From Flaccisagitta enflata (lineage: Eukaryota > Chaetognatha > Sagittoidea > Aphragmophora): a stretch of 64,000 nt of DNA. A program made the position numbers and the translations under genes. Location: NCBI GenBank assembly GCA_965153355.1, contig OZ231126.1, positions 44,392,001 through 44,456,000 of the forward strand, read 5' to 3'. The notes under the pieces are model-generated. The model saw only the letters and a list, made by a program, of their open reading frames with translations. It was not told the DNA's origin and did not search any database. Of the stretch, positions 59,100 through 64,000 are shown one piece after another; positions within the stretch are counted from its first letter, which is position 1, and each line of letters opens with the position of its first letter.

Positions 59100-59545
59100 T
59101 GGACCCCAAAAAACAGTACAGCAGAGGCAGAGAGGAGGAAGGAGAGGAGGAGGAGGAAGGAGGGAGGGGAAGGAGAGGAAGGAATGAGGGAGAGGAAGGA
59201 GGGACAGGATTTTTCATCGATCTCAATTTTGGCCCTAAGTAACAACAAAAATAAGTTCAGCAGAGGGAGAGGGAGGGAGGAGGAAGGAGGAAGGAAGGAG
59301 AGGAGGAAAAGGAGGAGGAGGAGGAAGGAAGGGAGAGGGAGAGAGGGTGGGAGGAGGAAAGGAGGAGGAAGGGAGGGAGATGGGAGTAGGAGGGAGGGAG
59401 AGGAAGGGGGGTGAGAGAGGGAAGAGGAAGGAGGAGAGAGGAGGGAGAGAGGGGAGGGACAGAGGGAGGAGGGAGGAAGAGAGGCAGAGGAGGGAGAGAG
59501 GGAGGGAGAGAGGAGGGAACAGGATGGAGGCAGAGAGGAGTTAGG
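59100..59545. repeat. GGA/GAGG purine tract, ~440 bp
   Basis: Nearly pure purine on the plus strand (AGGAGGAAGGAGGGAGGGGA-like), broken at 59211-59260 by unique sequence. Open frames are Glu/Gly/Arg repeats. Confidence 0.93.
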
Positions 59546-59552
59546 ACACACA

Positions 59553-59564
59553 GAACCACACACA

Positions 59565-59594
<30 letters not shown>
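59553..59594. repeat. (CA)n microsatellite
   Basis: CA run directly after the purine tract. Confidence 0.93.
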
Positions 59595-59598
<4 letters not shown>

Positions 59599-59955
59599 TG
59601 TGAATGAAATAAGGAGATAGAAAAAAATGAAAAAAAAAACAAAAACAATTTTGCAATTTTTTTCCGGTCGGCGAGAGCCGCCTTTACTGGTAGAAAACAA
59701 GCGTCAAGCCAAATTTTAGGAACGCATTTCCCTGCAACTCCAATTGATCTTTAATTTATCAACGACTTACTCTGTTAGCATCCTGCACTTTTGACCATCA
59801 TTTCCATATATTGTATTTTTGTTTGTTTTGTCTCTTTCCATTTAGTTTCATGTAGAAAACTGGATATAAAACGAACGGCTCACAACGAATTGGGATTGTC
59901 GTTTCATGGACTAAACCAAGAGTAGAACCCTATAATAGATTGCCAAAAGAAAAAT

Positions 59956-60094
59956 AACAAGGCCAAGTAGGCCAATAAGGTGCGACGTGTGGATCGTCGA
60001 ACGAATGCGTTACCCAACCGACCGACCGACCGACCAACCAACCAACCGACCAACGGACACAGCCAGTTATAGAGGTGCTTTGTCCTACCTAAAA
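59956..60094 (+). mobile_element. DHE, GGTGCG subfamily
   Basis: 5' hairpin GGCCaagtaGGCC, AATAAGGTGCGACGTGTGGA, a longer GACC body than 18815, and a decayed 3' stem AGGT...ACCT plus AAAA. Confidence 0.78.
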
Positions 60095-60817
60095 GAAATA
60101 ATAAATTCATCCCACTAGACAAACTCACAATTGCATCCATTTTCAAAAGAGAATCAAGGGATTTTTATGTTGCCAACAGCTAACATAACCGTGGCAGAGA
60201 AAAAGATTAAACAAGATGTTTATCAGAGTTTCATATTCAAGCAATGAGAAAATCATTGCAATATTCATGAACAAAGCTCTTCAAAAGATTGTCAAAATGG
60301 TTGTCCTAGCTTTATTCGTTGAGAAATGGCATCAGAATGTAAACAGGTGGTCAAAAATTGAAAATTCACCCCAGGATTTTCATGTTTTCACTTTGTTGTA
60401 ACATAAAATTTGAACAAACTGAGTGACCAAAATTTCTTTCTTGGTGGCATTTTAAAGACGATTCGATGCAATTCAATTTTTATCAAAATTTGCTCATGGA
60501 TAGTTTTGACTTTCCTGAGTGGCATCATTAAGAAAAACACCAAAACAAAAACTACATGTTTCTTCATGACCATGAGTGTTCGGTGGCCATATTTGGAGTA
60601 AAGGTACTTTATAAAGAATGATCATGACAGAACCGTTTTGTCGGATGGCTAACGCGCGCTCAAATCATATAACTCGAAACTGCACTTGTTTTTTTGTTCT
60701 TGCATCCCCACCCCTGCCCCTACCCAACCCCGACGGTCTAAATCCACCCCTAGCCCTAAAACCAAACACTGGAGTCAATTCAGGACATCATCTTTGTCTA
60801 TCATTCTCGGTCTGTCC

Positions 60818-60821
<4 letters not shown>

Positions 60822-60909
<88 letters not shown>
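60822..60909. repeat. (CT)n microsatellite
   Basis: About 43 CT units. Confidence 0.97.
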
Positions 60910-60911
<2 letters not shown>

Positions 60912-61340
60912 CACAGACACGTATGTATCATGTATGGGCACTAATCTGCACACAGACCCTCACATTCACTCTAGATCCTGAAGGCTAAACCCGGTCAGCA
61001 CTCCACATTACGTAATGGGAACCCCCCGGAGGTTAAGCTGTATAACAAGTGAAGTAATATCCCTCACTATATCAAAACTGAAATGAATGGACGAGGGCCT
61101 TGAGAACCCTCACTGATTAATTGATAAACGCATGTAACACATATGCAACACGTATGCAACAGCGAGTCAAAATTGAAGACAACAATTGACATTACCATGA
61201 TCCAAGCAGTAGCCTCATAGACAATGAAAACCCTGAATCAAGAGGGCTAACCTCAACGAAAAAACTGTTCTATTACATCGCTCAGACTTTCTCATCCGTC
61301 TCAACATTTCTCTTTATGCTTTTTGCCATTTTATTTAAAG

Positions 61341-61342
<2 letters not shown>

Positions 61343-61403
<61 letters not shown>
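61343..61403. repeat. (GA)n microsatellite
   Basis: About 30 GA units, followed by TCATCG triplets. Confidence 0.97.
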
Positions 61404-61405
<2 letters not shown>

Positions 61406-61565
61406 AACGTCGTCTTCGTCTACTTCGTCATCATCGTCGTCATCTTCATCGTCGCCATCATCGTCCTATTTATCATCACCTCTTTTCCGAGGGCTGTCGA
61501 TCCTGCAGCAGGCGAAAAACTGTTTAAATCAGGCAGCGGCCATTGAAAGACAAAACCCGCGTTGA
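61403..61565 (+). CDS. Weak coding candidate (Ser-rich, then helical tail)
   Basis: After a GA microsatellite, TCATCG-type triplets encode poly-Ser. A non-repetitive tail reads LFRGLSILQQAKN then CLNQAAAIERQNPR and a stop. The tail has an amphipathic-helix look. No splice sites were found with confidence, and the poly-Ser part is a trinucleotide repeat. Confidence 0.15.
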
Positions 61566-61609
61566 GCTGATATTTGTGTACAAGCAATATAGTTCATCGC
61601 AGGGGTGTA

Positions 61610-61908
61610 CATAATTGAGTCACTTTTGATCCCCCCCTGTCTTTGAATTTTTTAGCCACAACGCGTCACATGACATTTTTAAATCTATGATTTTCTTCCC
61701 CATTTGGAATAAAGCAGTGTAGTTAAGGTTTAAATAGTGTTAAATCTTTTTTTATTAATCGGTTTTTATGATTTAGTGCTGCCATAAGTTATATTTTCCC
61801 CAAATTTTCTTTTTTTCTTTTTTTTTCCCCTTTGATTTCCTTCCCCATCTCCAAACCATTTGATTTCCCCCTCCCCCCATGGGGGGAACTCAATCATATA
61901 CAAGCCTG
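61610..61908. mobile_element. hAT-like MITE, copy 1
   Basis: Terminal inverted repeats CAGGGGTGTACATAATTGAG and, at the other end, CTCAATCATATACAAGCCTG. Flanking 8-bp duplication GTTCATCG/GTTCATTG (61602-61609 and 61909-61916). 8-bp target duplications and CAGGG-type termini are hallmarks of the hAT superfamily. No coding capacity. Confidence 0.8.
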
Positions 61909-62068
61909 GTTCATTGTGGTCATGATTTCAACACAACTGTTGAGGAATATGTTAACCATTTTCTGTAGTCAGATCTACAAACAGTGCTCTATACAGATGC
62001 TTTTAAGCATATCAAACAAGTCATCCAAGGATCGCACATGGTCAGCTTTGAGAGATCAAGTAAAGAAG

Positions 62069-62413
62069 CAGGCCTGTATATAGTTCCACATTCCCACCCC
62101 CGGTGGGGGAGGGGGGCAATTAATCAAAGGGTTGGGAGATGAAGAAGTAAACCTCAGGGGGAAATAAGAGAAAAAAAGAAAATTTGGGGAAAATAAAACT
62201 TTTGGCAGTATCAAATTCTAAAAACTGATTGGTAAAACACAATTTAACACTGTTCAAACCTTAAAGCACTGTTTTATTGCCCCAATGGGAAGAAAATTAT
62301 AGATTTTGTAATGCAACGCAACTTGTCACAGGGAAGAAAATCAAAGGCAAGGGGGGGGGTGGGGGGGGGGGGAAATTTATCAAAGGTCATGGAACTAACT
62401 ATATACACCCCGG
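62069..62413. mobile_element. hAT-like MITE, copy 2
   Basis: 345 bp, inverted relative to copy 1, with which its interior matches. TIRs CAGGCCTGTATATAG and CTATATACACCCCGG. Perfect 8-bp target duplication TAAAGAAG at 62061-62068 and 62414-62421, splitting the PBE sequence. Confidence 0.85.
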
Positions 62414-62732
62414 TAAAGAAGTGGAGTGAGATCAGGGCAGCGACCCCAACGAGCCGATATCCTTTAGAACACAGGGGAGAATTTCCAGATGTCCTGAGGG
62501 GCATATTTTAGGCTTGGTTGAAGTCCTTAAAGGCGGAATTGAGGTCTGGGGGGCAGATTTCAGGCTTGAAGAATGGATTTGAGGGCTAGAGGGCAGGCTT
62601 GAGGCTTAAAGGGCAGATTCGAAGCATAAAGGACTAATCAGAGGGCTTGGAGGGCTAAATTGAAATTTGGGAGGACTAATTTGAGGGCCAAAATCAGGCC
62701 TGAAAGTGCTGAAATGAGGCCCCAATGGCCAA

Positions 62733-63628
62733 CTACTATCTAGCTCATAAATATATCGACAAAATGGGAATTAGTTGGTCTATTGACATAGAATTGATAG
62801 AAAAATCTTTAGAATCTATCAAATACTTAGTATTGCATATTTAGTTTTCAAAAATTATCTGAGTATGGATTTTCTAAGCATTCTAACACAAATTTATAGC
62901 ATAAATGCATGGCAACTCTCCCCTCCTTGTGTGAATTTTAAGACCATTATCTAACAAATGGTGGGTCCTTCCTTTTGCTTCAATTGCAATCCAAATGACC
63001 CAGTGGGGTTGAAATTGACCACGAAAATATAGGAAGTGCTTGGCCTTGTATAGAGGACCAAAAGTAAGGTGAAAAAACCTCTAATCTACTCTGTCACTCA
63101 ATTCAGAAACTAAAAAGAAACAAGATGCATTATTTTTGCCATTTTTAGATGCGTCCGTCAGGAACGCATCTCTATAAGAGGGTCTGTCCGTCCGTCGGTC
63201 CGTCCGTCCGTCCGTCCGTCCGTCCATCGGTCGGTCCGTCCGTCACGCCTGTGCAAAAAACGCGTTTCTCGGCTGTTTTTGGCCACGGTGAGATCCTACA
63301 CTGAAACAAATGATCAACCAACATGTTTTGAGAGTATTTTCACCCGTCAGTTCGTGCATCTGTCTCTCCATACATATGTCACATGATCAATACACGCTGA
63401 GACACAGCCCGGACGCATCGTTGCCTGGTCGGGCTTGTTCAATTTGGGTATCAATTTTGTTTTGCTTGTCAGATCTAAATGCCTTGAGCTAAAATGATGT
63501 GGTTTGCTGCATTCAGTCAGAAATATAAAGTAGTCTCAGAATCTCACTGATTTTTATATGATTTTTTTTATTCTAAATAGAGTTATTGCTTTAAATGCTT
63601 GTCGATATATATATGAGCTAGATAGTAG
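62733..63628. mobile_element. TIR element in a PBE, probable TA target
   Basis: Ends CTACTATCTAGCTCATA... and ...TATGAGCTAGATAGTAG are inverted repeats of about 29 bp with one mismatch, both starting beside a TA. 896 bp; non-coding interior with a nested DHE. It joins the two halves of a PBE. Confidence 0.68.
63142..63439 (-). mobile_element. DHE, GATGCG subfamily, nested
   Basis: TTTTT plus a long-loop hairpin AGATGCG...CGCATCT, CTCTATAAGAGGGTCTGTCC and a GTCC body. A divergent interior is followed at the right by GCCTGGTCGGGC and TTGTT, so its 5' hairpin is GCC/GGC around CGACCA. It lies inside the TA element at 62733-63628. Confidence 0.7.
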
Positions 63629-63904
63629 CGAGGGGAATGGGTGGATGGATGGACGGAGGGACAGATAGACAGAAGGGTGAACAGATGGATGGAAAGATGG
63701 ATGTCTTGATAAACCTTTGTGTCCTGTAGGATATCGGCCCTTGGGGCCGCTGCCCATAAAGATTGCTTACTGAAAATGATTGTTAAGCTTCTATTTCCCT
63801 TCTGATTTCATCATTTTTTAGTTCAAGACCAAGGCCAACAGTTTACCTCTCTAAGGATTAAAGTTTTTGCAGTGTGAACATCCCTGTATGAGGGTACCGC
63901 TGAG

Positions 63905-64000
63905 CCAACGCCGGATACACGGCCACCAGTTGCGGACGGGTGGGCAGGGGCGGAAATGCGCGTTTTCCCACTTTTCAACTCGAGCGTGACGGACCGACGG
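63905..64000 (+). mobile_element. DHE, runs off the window end
   Basis: AACGCCGGATACACGGCC start (ACAAG altered), GCGGACGGGTGGGCAGGGGC head, GCGCGTTTTCCCACTTTTC, then the start of the GACC body. The 3' end is outside the window. Confidence 0.8.

Larger units (their letters stand above)
59595..61342. other. Unassigned around a DHE and a CT tract
   Basis: 60095-60821 and 60910-61342 show no recognisable gene. CGGATGGCTAACGCGCGCTC with AACTCGAAACTG near 60650 faintly resembles Pol III boxes. Confidence 0.35.
62020..63765 (+). mobile_element. PBE, 'TCATCCAAG' subfamily, broken by two insertions
   Basis: GTCATCCAAGGATCGCACAT and GGTCAGC start the copy. A hAT-like MITE interrupts at 62069-62413, and an array follows (GAGGGCTAGAGGGCAGGCTT). 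A 0.9-kb TA element interrupts at 62733-63628. The rest resumes with (GGAT/GGAC)n, ATCGGCCCTTGGGGCCGCTG and CCCATAAA. Confidence 0.75.

Overview
This window is eukaryotic, repeat-dense and gene-poor. It has no operons, ribosome binding sites, phage genes or CRISPR arrays. Almost all long open frames are translations of simple repeats (GA/CT, GT/CA, GAAA, CAA, GAA) or of interspersed repeats. GT-AG splice signals, a C2H2 zinc-finger exon, tRNA-derived SINEs, hAT-like and TA-targeting MITEs, and dozens of long dinucleotide tracts point to an animal nuclear genome. A marine invertebrate is the most natural guess, but no marker in the window fixes the phylum.

Genes: one gene is well supported, on the minus strand. 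A putative promoter/5' leader near 46.7-46.8 kb leads into a large first coding exon (46304-43567, 912 codons plus 2 bases). A 1.45-kb intron with a minisatellite follows, then a second coding exon (42115-41943) whose only open frame matches the phase left by exon 1. The predicted product is a long, low-complexity Ser/Pro/Thr/Asn-rich protein carrying a C2H2 zinc finger and a second Cys/His cluster; I cannot name its family. The gene continues beyond 41943 and its 3' end is not resolved. A second candidate exon (minus, 29452-29350) has good splice sites and coding-like codons but no assigned gene. Weaker exon-like segments lie at about 27046-27171 and 61403-61565.

Repeats, region by region: (i) A family labelled here DHE (dual-hairpin element) occurs about 35-40 times. 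Its members start ACAAG plus a short hairpin, have a G/C-rich head (GCGGACGGGTGGGCAGGGGC), a variable (GACC/GACGG)n body, and end in a second hairpin directly followed by AAAAA. The stem sequences differ among subfamilies with compensating changes on both sides. (ii) A second family, labelled PBE (palindromic box element), occurs about 10 times. It starts with a small hairpin plus GGTCAGCGGTACCC, contains long arrays of a ~20-bp unit (CCTCAAGGCCCAAATCCCAG and variants), and ends in GGCCCCGAAGGGGCC-type hairpins plus GCTGCCCAAAAA. (iii) At least nine long fold-back (palindromic) elements of 0.4-2.3 kb lie at about 0.75, 3.4, 20.9, 22.7, 23.6, 34.9, 36.8, 53.0 and 55.1 kb, with a further interrupted relative at 50.7 kb. 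(iv) There are two hAT-like MITEs with 8-bp target duplications (61.6 and 62.1 kb), two TA-flanked elements (51.0 and 62.7 kb) and two SINE copies (17.6 and 26.8 kb). (v) More than 35 microsatellites and about ten minisatellites are present, some several hundred bases long.

The repeats are nested to three levels: a fold-back holds a TA element that holds a DHE at 50.7-51.8 kb, and a PBE holds a hAT MITE and also a TA element that holds a DHE at 62.0-63.8 kb. The most interesting signal is the DHE family: its terminal hairpin stems keep pairing while changing sequence. This suggests that hairpin structure, not sequence, is recognised during its mobilisation. No element in the window encodes an enzyme, so its source of mobility is unknown.
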